The notes under the pieces: generated by a model
What the model saw: the letters and a program-made list of their open reading frames with translations, nothing else
Told to the model about the DNA's origin: nothing
Databases searched by the model: none
In this document: one piece after another, positions 50,779-60,101 of the stretch
How the letters are laid out: every line of letters starts with the position of its first letter
How positions within the stretch are numbered: the first letter of the stretch is position 1
Assembly: GCA_938036875.1 (NCBI GenBank)
Contig: CALHVX010000020.1
Coordinates: 1 to 64,000, forward strand
Reading direction: 5' to 3'
Length of the DNA stretch: 64,000 nucleotides
From: an uncultured Pseudomonadales bacterium
GTDB taxonomy: Bacteria; Pseudomonadota; Gammaproteobacteria; Pseudomonadales; Azotimanducaceae
Position numbers and translations under genes: made by a program

Positions 50779-52575
50779 ATGTCTGTAAGTAGAGAATCAC
50801 CGGCTCAAGAGGTGCTGAAGGTTGCCAATTGCAGCGGCTTTTATGGCGATCGTTTGTCCGCTGCGCGTGAGATGGTTGAGGGTGGCCCCATTGATGTGCT
50901 CACTGGGGACTATCTCGCTGAGCTCACCATGACCATCCTTTACAACCAACAGCAGAGCCGTGGTGGCAATGCAGGTTATGTAGGCACCTTCCTTAAGCAG
51001 CTGCGCGATGTGATCGAGCCTTGTTTGGAGCGGGGTATCAAAATTGTGACCAACGCTGGCGGCTTAAACCCGGCAGGCATGGCAGAAGATGTTCAGGCTT
51101 TGTTGGATGAACTTGGGATTAAGGCAAAAGTTGCCTACATAGAGGGTGACGACCTGTGTGCCCGTATGGTCGACCTAACAGCGCAAGGCGAAGCCTTCTT
51201 GAACATGGACAAAGGGATACCTTTGGCCAGCGTTGATAATCAGGTGCTGACCTCCAACGCTTACCTTGGTGCTTGGGGAATCAAAGAGGCCTTAGATCAA
51301 GGTGCGGATATTGTTATCTGCCCTCGTGTGACGGATGCGGCGGTAGTGATTGGGCCTGCCGCTTGGAAGTTCAATTGGCAACGACAAGACTTTGATGCCC
51401 TTGCGGGGGCGCTTACGGCTGGGCACATCATCGAGTGTGGCGCTCAGGCCTGTGGTGGTAACTACTCCTTTTTTCAAGAGGTACCCAGCTTTCGTAATGT
51501 GGGTTATCCCATTGCGGAGATCGAAGCAGATGGCAGCTTTACCATAACTAAGCACCCCGGCACTGGCGGTTTGGTTTCGGTAGGTACGGTCACAGCACAG
51601 TTACTCTACGAGATATCGACCCCCGCCTATCTAAACCCGGATGTGATTGCGCACTTTGATTCCATGAGCATTGAGCAGGTGGGTGATGACCGTGTGCGAG
51701 TGAGCGGCTGCCGCGGATCGAACCCACCACCAACCCACAAAGTGTGTATCAATACCTCGGATGGGTTTCGTACAGGTACCGAGGTGTTGCTAACGGGTTT
51801 GGATATCGAAGCCAAAGCGGAGGTGTTTTGCGATGCGTTGTTTGACTCGCTGGGTGGTCGGGATCAGTTTACTGAAGTGTCCACCCAGCTGATCAGAACG
51901 GATCAAGATGACCCGCAAATGAATGAAGAAGCGCATGCGAGCCTGCGAATCAGTGTGCGTTCCGATGACGCTAAGCTTGCGGGCAAGGGGTTCCAGCAGA
52001 AGATTATTGAGCTGGCGCTAGCCAATATTCCTGGGTTTGCTGGACGTGGTGCCACTGGCACCGGACCGGTCGTTGCCTATTGGCCCGCACTGGTGGATAG
52101 CAAGCATATCGTTGAGCGCGTCATTGTTGAGGGCAAAAGCACAGACATTTTGCCAACCAGCCAATTGGGGTTGGAAGAAATCTACTACCAGCAAACGCCC
52201 GTTGATTTAGGTGAAGTACCTAGTGGTGAGACGGCGAAGATCCCCTTAGGTCGTTTCTTTGGCACGCGCTCGGGAGACAAAGGCGGTTGTGCCAACGTTG
52301 GCGTTTGGGCCAAGACGGATGCAGCGCGGGCTTTCCTATTTGACTTCTTAACCGTTGCCAAGCTGCAAGAGTTGATGCCAGAAACTGCCCAGTATCGTGT
52401 AGAGCGTTATGAGCTCCCTAACCTGAAGGCGCTTAATTTTTATATCCACGATATCTTAGGTGATGGGGTGTCTTCCAATGACCGCATCGATGGACAGGCT
52501 AAGTCCATGGGTGAGTATTTGCGGTCGCGAGTGATTGATGCGCCGGTGAGTTTGATTCAGGAGGCTGGTTTATGA
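50779..52575 (+). CDS. AtuA family (DUF1446) acyclic terpene utilization protein
   Basis: The 598-residue protein begins after a strong GGGGGAGGA site. The N-terminal domain has VANCSGFYGDRLSAAREMVE and GLNPAGMAEDVQALL and is the DUF1446 fold found in Pseudomonas AtuA. The C-terminal section of about 100 residues includes SGDKGGCANVGVWAKTDAAR, the ferredoxin-like AtuA tail. AtuA is needed for citronellol growth in Pseudomonas but its chemical step is not established. It leads an operon with an enoyl-CoA hydratase whose start overlaps this stop (ATGA). Here it may act on terpenoid or other branched acyl-CoAs. Confidence 0.9.
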   Translation: MSVSRESPAQEVLKVANCSGFYGDRLSAAREMVEGGPIDVLTGDYLAELTMTILYNQQQSRGGNAGYVGTFLKQLRDVIEPCLERGIKIVTNAGGLNPAGMAEDVQALLDELGIKAKVAYIEGDDLCARMVDLTAQGEAFLNMDKGIPLASVDNQVLTSNAYLGAWGIKEALDQGADIVICPRVTDAAVVIGPAAWKFNWQRQDFDALAGALTAGHIIECGAQACGGNYSFFQEVPSFRNVGYPIAEIEADGSFTITKHPGTGGLVSVGTVTAQLLYEISTPAYLNPDVIAHFDSMSIEQVGDDRVRVSGCRGSNPPPTHKVCINTSDGFRTGTEVLLTGLDIEAKAEVFCDALFDSLGGRDQFTEVSTQLIRTDQDDPQMNEEAHASLRISVRSDDAKLAGKGFQQKIIELALANIPGFAGRGATGTGPVVAYWPALVDSKHIVERVIVEGKSTDILPTSQLGLEEIYYQQTPVDLGEVPSGETAKIPLGRFFGTRSGDKGGCANVGVWAKTDAARAFLFDFLTVAKLQELMPETAQYRVERYELPNLKALNFYIHDILGDGVSSNDRIDGQAKSMGEYLRSRVIDAPVSLIQEAGL

Positions 52576-53390
52576 GTGCAACAGCAAACGAAGAGCTATT
52601 GAGCCTAGAAGGCTTGGTGTTTGAGGCGGTTATCGTCACCGAGCAGGACAATGTGCTCACCATTACGTTAAATCGACCTAAGCGCAAGAACGCGATTAAT
52701 GCAGCAATGACCAATGAGCTAATCTACGCCTTAGATTATGCCAAACAGCAGCGTCATATTCGGGTGGTTGTACTAGCGGCCAACGGTGATGTGTTTTGTG
52801 CAGGTGGCGATCTCAGCACCATGCGCGGTGGTGCTCAAGAAACAACAAGCACCGTGCCCAAACGCGGTGAATCCGATGACATCAGTCTTCGTATTCGGCA
52901 TCTCTACAAACCGGTGATCGCGCAAATTCAAGGCGCGGTACTCGCTGGTGCGCTGTTGCTCGTTTGCAATGCATCCCACGCCATTGCAGCGGAGCATGCC
53001 AAGTTCTCTGCACCTGAGATAAAACGGGGTATATGGCCCTTTATGGTGATGGCGGGTTTGTTCCGGTTGATGCCTAAACGTGCGGGTCTGGATTTCATTT
53101 GTCAGGGTGAGCCGATTGATGCTCAAGCAGCGGCGCAATGGGGGCTGATTAATGAGTCAGTGCCGGCTGGGGAGCTTGCGCAGCGCGTGGCAGAACGTGC
53201 TGCTGCGTTGGCCAACTTGGCACCAACCACGATGCAAATGGGGTTGGAAGCTTACGTTAAGCAAGAGGATATGGCGTTCGACGAGGCTTTGCCTTATTTG
53301 CGCACACAAATAGATGCTTGTGTGCAAAGCGCAGATGCCAAAGAGGGTATCACCGCATTTTTAGAAAAGAGAGAACCTCAATGGGACTAA
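52572..53390 (+). CDS. Enoyl-CoA hydratase/isomerase family protein (AtuE/LiuC-like)
   Basis: A 272-residue crotonase. The N-terminal strand pattern is VLTITLNRPKRKNAINAAM, the first oxyanion-hole segment is ANGDVFCAGGDLSTM, and the second is IQGAVLAGALLLVCNASHA. There the usual Gly-Gly-Gly-rich loop is reduced to A-V-L-A-G-A. The Glu of SAPEIKRGIWPF is a candidate catalytic residue. By context it hydrates the carboxylated acyl-CoA made by the downstream carboxylase. The ATG overlaps the AtuA gene stop. 60-70 nt separate it from the carboxylase alpha gene. Confidence 0.88.
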   Translation: MSATANEELLSLEGLVFEAVIVTEQDNVLTITLNRPKRKNAINAAMTNELIYALDYAKQQRHIRVVVLAANGDVFCAGGDLSTMRGGAQETTSTVPKRGESDDISLRIRHLYKPVIAQIQGAVLAGALLLVCNASHAIAAEHAKFSAPEIKRGIWPFMVMAGLFRLMPKRAGLDFICQGEPIDAQAAAQWGLINESVPAGELAQRVAERAAALANLAPTTMQMGLEAYVKQEDMAFDEALPYLRTQIDACVQSADAKEGITAFLEKREPQWD

Positions 53391-53459
53391 CGATGGCTGC
53401 AACCCGTGGACTCTGGTTACCAGTGAGCCTGAACCTAATCAGATTGGGAGTTGCCTAAA

Positions 53460-55451
53460 GTGGCAAAATTTTCTCGAGTACTCATCGCTAATCGCGGTGA
53501 AATTGCCGTGCGTATTGCACGCAGCGTGCAAGCGGCCGGTTACCAAGCCATTGCGCTTTTTAGCGAGCCCGACAGTCAAGCGCCGCACGTAGCGGCTTGT
53601 GATATGGCTGTGGCTCTGGGTGGTGCAACCGCTGCGCAGTCTTACTTAGATATCGATAAAGTGTTGGGTGCAGCTCAGGCGAGCGGTGCGCAAGCCATAC
53701 ATCCAGGCTACGGTTTCTTATCTGAAAATTCGGAGTTTGCTAAGCGCTGCGAAGAGGCGGGATTGGTCTTTATTGGGCCAACCCCTAGTGCCATCGACCT
53801 TATGGGTAGCAAACGTGCAGCCAAAGACGCGGTGATGGCGGCTGGTGTGCCTTGCATACCCGGTTACGATGGCGCGGATCAAAGCGATTCGGCGCTTATC
53901 GCCAAGGCCAAAGACATTGGTTTGCCGGTTATGGTTAAAGCATCCGCGGGTGGTGGCGGCAGAGGGATGCGATTGGTGACCGACTCCGATCAGTTAGGTG
54001 AAGCCATTATCTCGGCACGACGTGAAGCAACTAACGCCTTTGGCAATGGTGAGTTAATCCTAGAGCAAGCCATTACCACCGGTCGCCACATCGAGATACA
54101 GGTGGCAGCGGACACTCTAGGCAATGTGATTCATTTGGGTGAGCGCGACTGTTCGTTGCAACGGCGTCATCAGAAGGTCGTCGAAGAAGCGCCGTCACCC
54201 TTTGTGGATGCTGCGTTGCGCGAAGCGATGGGGCTTGCAGCGGTCAACGCGGCTAAAGCTTGCAACTATCGCGGCGTTGGTACCGTTGAGTTTTTGGTAG
54301 CCCAAGATCGCAGCTTTAGTTTTTTAGAGATGAATACGCGTTTACAGGTGGAACATCCGGTTACCGAGCTGGTGACCGGAGTTGATTTGGTAGACCTTCA
54401 GCTGCGCATTGCCCAGGGTGAGCCATTGCCGTTGGCGCAGGACGAAGTGGAGATCACGGGGCATGCCATCGAGGTACGTATATACGCGGAAGATCCCAGC
54501 AAGGATTTTGTACCCCAAACTGGACCAGTGCTTGCGTGGGATACACCCAATACGGAAGGCTTGCGTGTGGATTCAGGCATTTGCAGGGGCAATCAGGTCA
54601 GCCCTTACTACGACCCGATGCTAGCCAAGGTCATGGCCTTTGGTGCAACGCGCGAGTTAGCCCGAGAGCGTTTGCAGCGCGCGCTGACTCAAACCACATT
54701 GCTTGGCGTGACCAACAACCAAGAATTTTTGCATAGTCTATTAGGTGATCCAATATTTGTGGCCGGTGATGCCACCATTACCTATTTAGACCAGCATGCA
54801 GATTTGCATACCGGCGCAACTTTAAGCGATAAGGCAGAGGGTCATGCTATTGCGATTGTTGCCTCGCTGGTGACCGACAACCCGCAACCTGCACATTTGC
54901 TGAACTGGAGCAACGCTGAACCCATGTTGCGGGCCAAAAAACTGCGGATCAATGATGCTGAGGTCAGCGCTAGAGTGTTGGCCCGGGGCTCGAACTATCG
55001 GGTTGACTTTGAAGAGACATCGGTTGAACTCAAGTTGGAAGCTCACACCGATACAGATCTCCATATTAGCCTTAATGGCATTCTCCACAGGCTGCCTTGG
55101 GCCGCAACCGCGGATGAAGTTTTTGTGCAGTGGGGCGCTAAGCAATTGCGTTGTGTCGATCTGACCTATGCACCGGCTCTTGCCCCTGGCAGCGCCACTA
55201 GTGGTGAGGTCCAGGCGTCTACCGAAGGTTTGCTGGTGGCCTTGGAGGTCTCGGTAGGCGATAGGGTTAGCGCTGGTCAAACACTAGCCGTGGTTGAGGC
55301 GATGAAGATGCAACACCGGCATGTGGCTGCGGGCGATGGTGTGGTAACCAGCATTGGTGCAACGCTAGAGACGCAGGTTAGCAAAGGTCAGCTACTGGTT
55401 GCGGTGCAACTGGATAGCGACTCGGTTAGCGAAAAAGGAGAGTCCCAATGA
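53460..55451 (+). CDS. Acyl-CoA carboxylase alpha subunit (biotin carboxylase/BCCP; AtuF/LiuD-like)
   Basis: I choose GTG 53460, nine bases after GGGAG; TTG 53451 lies directly against that site. The roughly 660-residue protein has a biotin carboxylase domain (VLIANRGEIAVRIARSVQ, VKASAGGGGRGMRLV, EMNTRLQVEHPVTELVTGVD), a linker beta domain and a C-terminal biotinyl domain with VVEAMKMQHRH, Lys being the biotin site. It carboxylates biotin with ATP and bicarbonate for transfer by the beta subunit next door. Geranyl-CoA or methylcrotonyl-CoA carboxylases are the likely type. The stop overlaps the beta gene (ATGA). Confidence 0.93.
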   Translation: MAKFSRVLIANRGEIAVRIARSVQAAGYQAIALFSEPDSQAPHVAACDMAVALGGATAAQSYLDIDKVLGAAQASGAQAIHPGYGFLSENSEFAKRCEEAGLVFIGPTPSAIDLMGSKRAAKDAVMAAGVPCIPGYDGADQSDSALIAKAKDIGLPVMVKASAGGGGRGMRLVTDSDQLGEAIISARREATNAFGNGELILEQAITTGRHIEIQVAADTLGNVIHLGERDCSLQRRHQKVVEEAPSPFVDAALREAMGLAAVNAAKACNYRGVGTVEFLVAQDRSFSFLEMNTRLQVEHPVTELVTGVDLVDLQLRIAQGEPLPLAQDEVEITGHAIEVRIYAEDPSKDFVPQTGPVLAWDTPNTEGLRVDSGICRGNQVSPYYDPMLAKVMAFGATRELARERLQRALTQTTLLGVTNNQEFLHSLLGDPIFVAGDATITYLDQHADLHTGATLSDKAEGHAIAIVASLVTDNPQPAHLLNWSNAEPMLRAKKLRINDAEVSARVLARGSNYRVDFEETSVELKLEAHTDTDLHISLNGILHRLPWAATADEVFVQWGAKQLRCVDLTYAPALAPGSATSGEVQASTEGLLVALEVSVGDRVSAGQTLAVVEAMKMQHRHVAAGDGVVTSIGATLETQVSKGQLLVAVQLDSDSVSEKGESQ

Positions 55452-57094
55452 GCCATCTAGTATCTAAGTTGGATGTCGCCGGCGAAGAGTTCGCCGCCAA
55501 CGTAGCCTTTATGGAAAACTATGTTGAGAAGCTGCGTAGCATCGAGCGCAACATACGGGCGAGCGAGGAGCGCTATCGCTCCCGCGCTACCAAAGCTGGC
55601 AAGTTGCTGCCCAGAGAACGCTTAGCCCACTTGCTGGATGACGGCTCGCCGTTTCTTGAGCTGTGCTCCATAGCCGGTCACGGGATGAATGGCGACACGG
55701 ATGGTTCCAGCGCCGGTGGCAATATCATCGTTGGCATCGGTTTTGTGGCGGGGCGGCGGGTGTTGGTCATGGTTTGGAACTACGCCATTCGCGGTGGCAC
55801 CATTACGACAGTGACCACGCGCAAGAACTTGCGCCTGCAAGAGCTGGCCTTTGCTAATCGATTGCCAATCATCAGCCTGAGCGAGAGCGGCGGTGGCAAT
55901 CTAGCCGGCGGTGTTGACCCAGACCCTTGGCAGGAAACAGCCTTTTTGGACGGTGGGCGGGTTTACTGCCAGCAGGCGGAGCTGTCTGCGGCCGGTATTC
56001 CCCAAATTACGGTATCTCATGGCAATGCAACCGCAGGCGGGGCTTACCAGGTGGCGTTGTCTGATTACGTTGTCTTGATCCGTGGGCAGACCCAGCTGTT
56101 TTTGGCGGGTCCACCGCTGCTCAAGGCGGCCACGGGCGAAGAAGCGGATCATGAGGCCTTGGGTGGCGCTGAGATGCACGCCACCATTTCCCAAACGGGT
56201 GAATACCTGGCAGAGAACGATGCTGATGGGATTCGTATGGCACGATCCATTGTGAACCTGTTGCCGCCGGATGCAGGTCGAGGCTTGCAAAAGGATCGTG
56301 AGCCCTTACCACCGCGCTACCCTGCGGCGGAGCTACGCGGTATTGTGGCTGAAGACAAACGCGTTCCTTACGACATGCGCGAAGTCATTGCTCGTGTCTT
56401 TGATGATTCCGAGTTTCTCGAGTTCGAACCCACCGTAGATGATCAAACTTTATGCGGCCATGTGTACCTGGATGGTTGGCGTTGTGGTGTGTTAACCAAC
56501 AATGGCCCCATTACGCCCCAGGGAGCAAAGAAGGCCTCACACTTTTTGCAGCTGTGTGACCAAACCAACACGCCAATGATCTTTTTGCAAAACACCACCG
56601 GTTTTTTAGTGGGTTTAGATGCTGAGCAAAATGGCCAGGTAAAACACGGCTCTAAAATGATCCAGGCAGTGGCGAACTTCCGGCCGCCTAAGCTAACGAT
56701 TATTGTGGGTAACTCTTATGGTGCAGGTAACTATGCCATGTGCTCTCTGTCACTGCGGCCCGAGCTAATCTTCTCTTGGCCTACAGCGCGCCAGGCAGTG
56801 ATGGGTGGCGCTCAAGCGGCCAAAGTGATGTCGATAGTGGCGGAAGATCGCGCTAAGCGGAACAATACCGAGCTTACCGAAGAGGAGCTAAAGGCGTTGG
56901 CACTACAAACACAAACCATTACTAACTCCATGGAAGCGGTTAGCGAGGCTCTGCACTGTTCATCACGCATGATGGATGATGGGGTGATCGACCCAGCGGA
57001 TACCCGCAACGTCTTGATCTTTGCATTGCAAACGGTTTTGGAAACCCCACATCGAGGCACGATACCCAACACCTTTGGTGTCGCGCGTTTTTAA
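55448..57094 (+). CDS. Acyl-CoA carboxylase beta subunit (AtuC/LiuB-like carboxyltransferase)
   Basis: The 548-residue carboxyltransferase moves CO2 from biotin to an acyl-CoA. N-domain: LLPRERLAHLLDDGSPFLELC and SESGGGNLAGGVDPD. C-domain: LQNTTGFLVGLDAEQNGQVKHG and VGNSYGAGNYAMCSLSLRPEL, both typical of the methylcrotonyl- and geranyl-CoA carboxylase group. Gly/Ala residues at the oxyanion positions are kept. The alpha gene overlaps it by 4 nt. Substrate length (C5 versus C10) cannot be read from the sequence with confidence. A 27-nt gap with AAAGGAGAA leads to the first dehydrogenase. Confidence 0.93.
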   Translation: MSHLVSKLDVAGEEFAANVAFMENYVEKLRSIERNIRASEERYRSRATKAGKLLPRERLAHLLDDGSPFLELCSIAGHGMNGDTDGSSAGGNIIVGIGFVAGRRVLVMVWNYAIRGGTITTVTTRKNLRLQELAFANRLPIISLSESGGGNLAGGVDPDPWQETAFLDGGRVYCQQAELSAAGIPQITVSHGNATAGGAYQVALSDYVVLIRGQTQLFLAGPPLLKAATGEEADHEALGGAEMHATISQTGEYLAENDADGIRMARSIVNLLPPDAGRGLQKDREPLPPRYPAAELRGIVAEDKRVPYDMREVIARVFDDSEFLEFEPTVDDQTLCGHVYLDGWRCGVLTNNGPITPQGAKKASHFLQLCDQTNTPMIFLQNTTGFLVGLDAEQNGQVKHGSKMIQAVANFRPPKLTIIVGNSYGAGNYAMCSLSLRPELIFSWPTARQAVMGGAQAAKVMSIVAEDRAKRNNTELTEEELKALALQTQTITNSMEAVSEALHCSSRMMDDGVIDPADTRNVLIFALQTVLETPHRGTIPNTFGVARF

Positions 57095-57121
57095 CTGAAT
57101 CAACTTTAAAGGAGAACCCGC

Positions 57122-58327
57122 ATGGCCGAGTCAGCGGTTGATTTGACCGAGTTTCGAGCGGAAGTGGTGGCTTGGCTAAGAGCCAACAAACCAGCAAAGC
57201 CAGATTTTTTGTTGCCTGAAACCTTCATGGAGGTAGGCACCGATAGCCAGTTTCAGTACCTAAAAGAATGGCAACAGTCGGTTTACGAGGCGGGTTACCT
57301 AGGTATGGCTTGGCCCAAAGAGTATGGCGGTGGTGGTATGCCTCAAGCCTACCAAGATGTGGTTAATGCAGAGATGTCGCGTGAATCTGTGCCCTTTGTG
57401 CCGAATACTATTGGGTTGAATTGGGCAGGCCCTCTAATTTTGGCGATTGGCACTGAAGCGGAAAAGCAAAAGTACATCCGTGGCATCCTGAGTGCAGACG
57501 ACATTTGGTGTCAGGGTTTTTCCGAGCCAGACAATGGCTCCGATTTGGCCGCAGCCACGACGCGTGCGGTTAAAGATGGCGATGAATACGTTCTTAACGG
57601 CAGCAAAATTTGGACCAGCTTGGGCACCTATGCCAAGTACATGATCTTGCTGGCACGCACCAATCCAGAAGCAGAAAATCGTTATGCGGGCTTAAGTTAC
57701 TTTCTTGCACCCATGAATTCTCCAGGGGTTGACGTGCAACCCATTCGTAAGCTTACGGGTGAATATGGCTTTACCCAGACTTTTTTTACCGATGCCCGTA
57801 TTCCAGCTTCTAGCTTGATGGGCAATGAAGGCGAAGGCTGGAAGATTGCCATGCAAACGTTAACCTTTGAACGCGGTGCCACGGGCGGTCAGGCAGGCGG
57901 CCTATCTATGCATGCCATGAGCGTGTCTGATGTAGTGGAACTTGCTCGTACCACCATGCTAGACGGACAACCGGCTATTGAAGATCCGTTGATACGGGAC
58001 CAACTGGTGCAGTTTTTGCTTGAAGAGCAGGGCGACCGGCTCTGTAATAGCCGTGCCAAAATTAGCCAGCTCACCTCTGAGCGGCCCACAGCGATTCCTA
58101 TGTCGAGCAAGCTGCGCGGTACGGAGCATCGTCGTCGACTCTGTCAATTTGCCGTGAAGTTGCAGGGTGCAAATGCAGCGCGTTGGGTTGGCGATCGCCA
58201 AGCCATTGCTGGTGGTATGTGGCAGCGGTCGTACTTCAACTCGTTCTCGGCCACCATCGGTGGCGGTACCAGCCAAGTTCAAGCCAACATTGTAGGCGAG
58301 CGCGTGCTCGGCCTGCCGAAAGATTAG
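57122..58327 (+). CDS. Acyl-CoA dehydrogenase, FadE alpha-type
   Basis: A 401-residue flavoprotein. Markers are YLGMAWPKEYGGGGMPQA, a substrate-region GFSEPDNGSDLAAATTRA, NGSKIWTSLGTYAKYMILLA and the C-terminal IGGGTSQVQANIVGERVLGL. At that last site most medium-chain enzymes have E-G-T; here it is G-G-T, so the catalytic base is either elsewhere, as in heteromeric FadE enzymes, or absent. It sits directly before a second, shorter dehydrogenase, and together they may form an alpha2beta2 enzyme. The expected reaction is oxidation of an acyl-CoA to enoyl-CoA, as AtuD does for citronellyl-CoA. Confidence 0.9.
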   Translation: MAESAVDLTEFRAEVVAWLRANKPAKPDFLLPETFMEVGTDSQFQYLKEWQQSVYEAGYLGMAWPKEYGGGGMPQAYQDVVNAEMSRESVPFVPNTIGLNWAGPLILAIGTEAEKQKYIRGILSADDIWCQGFSEPDNGSDLAAATTRAVKDGDEYVLNGSKIWTSLGTYAKYMILLARTNPEAENRYAGLSYFLAPMNSPGVDVQPIRKLTGEYGFTQTFFTDARIPASSLMGNEGEGWKIAMQTLTFERGATGGQAGGLSMHAMSVSDVVELARTTMLDGQPAIEDPLIRDQLVQFLLEEQGDRLCNSRAKISQLTSERPTAIPMSSKLRGTEHRRRLCQFAVKLQGANAARWVGDRQAIAGGMWQRSYFNSFSATIGGGTSQVQANIVGERVLGLPKD

Positions 58328-58337
58328 GAGCATCGGG

Positions 58338-59474
58338 ATGAGTGATAGGTCGGCTGTGAAGTTAAGTAGTCAAATGGCGTTCAGTGAAGAGCAGTCCATG
58401 CTGTTGGATACGGCAACCGAGTTTTTCCGCAGCAAATCCGCGCTGCCGGTTGTGCGTGAGTTGCTAACCGACGAGGCCGGTTATGATGCTGGCCAATGGC
58501 AGGAAATGGTTGACCTGGGCTGGTTAGGGCTGGCTGTGCCAGAAGAGTATGGCGGGAGCGAGCTCGGATTAGGTGCAGCCGTGACCATCGCGGAGCCCAT
58601 GGGTCGACATCTATCAGCAACCCCGTTTCTTTCTACCCAGCTCTTTGTGCAAGGGCTCCTTGCAGCGGATGAAAACCTAAAATCTGAGTTGCTTGCTGGC
58701 GTGGTTGGAGGGGCTGTTGGGGGTGTTGCTCTGTTCGAATCAAACGGCAATTGGCATTTGGATAGCCCGTCTGCACAAGTACAGATCAGCGGTGCACAAG
58801 CCTTGCTGTCGGGAACCAAAACCTTAGTACTTGATGCGGCCAGTGCCGATTACCTTCTGGTGCTAGCAGCACTGGATGGTGAGCCAAGGCTTGTTGTTTT
58901 ACCTACCAGCGCGATTCCTTCAGGTGCTATACAGCGTGAAACGGTGATTGATGAAACACGACGTAGCTTTCAGCTAGATCTTACCCGGGTTGAGGTGCCG
59001 GCAAACCATGTGCTATCAGCAGCTCAGTCCACGCAAGCATTAGCTAAAATTAGCGAGGCCGCTTGGCTGTTGCTGTCAGCGGAAAGTGCGGGTGGCATCG
59101 CCGGTGTTTTGGACTTGTTGGTGGAGTACTTGAATACTCGTTTGGCCTTTGGCCGCAAGATTGGCAGTTACCAAGGGTTAAAGCATCCTACTGTGGATAT
59201 TTTGATTGGCTTAGAGCGCAGTCGATCGCACCTTTATCACGCCGCCACTTTGGTGGATGCTGGAGAGTCGGCGCAAACGGCTTTGCGTATGGCAAAAGCA
59301 GAGTCCAGCGATAGCTTTGCGTTTGCGGGAGACCGGGCCATTCAGTTTCATGGTGGCTTTGGTTTTACCTACGATTGCGATGCTCAGCTCTTTTTGCGTA
59401 GGGCGCTGTGGACCCAGGCTAGCTTTGGTGACAGTGCGCATCATCGCAAGCGGCTGGCTAGTTTGCTGCTATGA
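58338..59474 (+). CDS. Acyl-CoA dehydrogenase, FadE beta-type partner
   Basis: A 378-residue flavoprotein with MAFSEEQSMLLDTATEF near the N terminus, WLGLAVPEEYGGSELGLG and the C-terminal ESSDSFAFAGDRAIQFHGGF then GFTYDCDAQLFLRRALW. This pattern (HGGFGFTYDCD) matches the beta subunits of steroid-type heterotetrameric dehydrogenases rather than single-subunit enzymes. The central region is shorter and less conserved. The ATG follows TTAGGAGCATCGGG, 10 nt after its partner. It is the last gene of the atuA-like operon. Heteromeric assembly is inferred. Confidence 0.88.
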   Translation: MSDRSAVKLSSQMAFSEEQSMLLDTATEFFRSKSALPVVRELLTDEAGYDAGQWQEMVDLGWLGLAVPEEYGGSELGLGAAVTIAEPMGRHLSATPFLSTQLFVQGLLAADENLKSELLAGVVGGAVGGVALFESNGNWHLDSPSAQVQISGAQALLSGTKTLVLDAASADYLLVLAALDGEPRLVVLPTSAIPSGAIQRETVIDETRRSFQLDLTRVEVPANHVLSAAQSTQALAKISEAAWLLLSAESAGGIAGVLDLLVEYLNTRLAFGRKIGSYQGLKHPTVDILIGLERSRSHLYHAATLVDAGESAQTALRMAKAESSDSFAFAGDRAIQFHGGFGFTYDCDAQLFLRRALWTQASFGDSAHHRKRLASLLL

Positions 59475-59522
59475 GCACGCGGCGGTGCGCACCCGCTTAG
59501 CGCGCCTCGATGACGTTTGCGG

Positions 59523-59873
59523 CTATTGGTCGGTAAAGAACTTTTCGCGTGGCATACCGCTGGCATCGTACACAGGCTCATGAGCTGCGATTAGGTACAT
59601 CTGGTTTGCCGTGTCCGTTATGCCAACCTCGCCGAGTACGGTTTTCATGTCTTCGTAGTTTTGGTGCTTAAAGTGAGCGGCGAGTGATGCCTCATCTTCC
59701 CACAACTCGTAGACCTGTATGCGGTTGGGTACGGCTGGGTCTGCGGCAAAGCAGTACGCGTGACATCCCGGCTCATCGTCGCGGGTGGCTGCTTGTACCT
59801 TGGTGGTGTTGGTGACTGCTCGGTCTCGATCCGCTTGGCTGGCAAAGTCGAGGGTGGCGGATATGATGATCAC
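59523..59873 (-). CDS. Antibiotic biosynthesis monooxygenase (ABM) domain protein
   Basis: A 116-residue dimeric alpha/beta-barrel protein with IIISATLDFASQADRDRAV, the EPGCHAYCFAADPA segment and IQVYELWEDEASLAAHFKHQ, the usual ABM sequence where W and H line the pocket. Members oxygenate aromatic or quinone substrates without a cofactor, or degrade heme, or have no catalysis. No residues here discriminate among these. It converges on the atuA-like operon end and diverges from the PPOX-family gene. Confidence 0.85.
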   Translation of the reverse strand: MIIISATLDFASQADRDRAVTNTTKVQAATRDDEPGCHAYCFAADPAVPNRIQVYELWEDEASLAAHFKHQNYEDMKTVLGEVGITDTANQMYLIAAHEPVYDASGMPREKFFTDQ

Positions 59874-60019
59874 TATTGAACTCCTGATCTTGATTTTTGG
59901 TTGTGATTTAAGGTGTTAGGTTGGCGTCTTTAACGAGCGCCTAGAACAAGCAAAAAGTAGCGTGACCTGTTACCCAATGCGTCAGGGCAGCATAGAACGC
60001 TGGCCTGCTAAGGTCTAGA

Positions 60020-60049
60020 TTGAGGTAAGAAGAATTTGGAGCCTATGGT
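60020..60049 (+). promoter_or_regulatory. Candidate promoter for the PPOX-family gene
   Basis: TTGAGG at 60020-60025 and TATGGT at 60044-60049 are separated by 18 bp, a fair sigma70-type match. It lies in the 228-nt divergent gap; the gene starts at 60102. No operator-like repeat was seen. Confidence 0.3.
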
Positions 60050-60101
60050 AAAGTTTGGTTCTAAGGCGGTTTGCCATGGTTTCAACAACTGAGAGAGTCA
60101 C

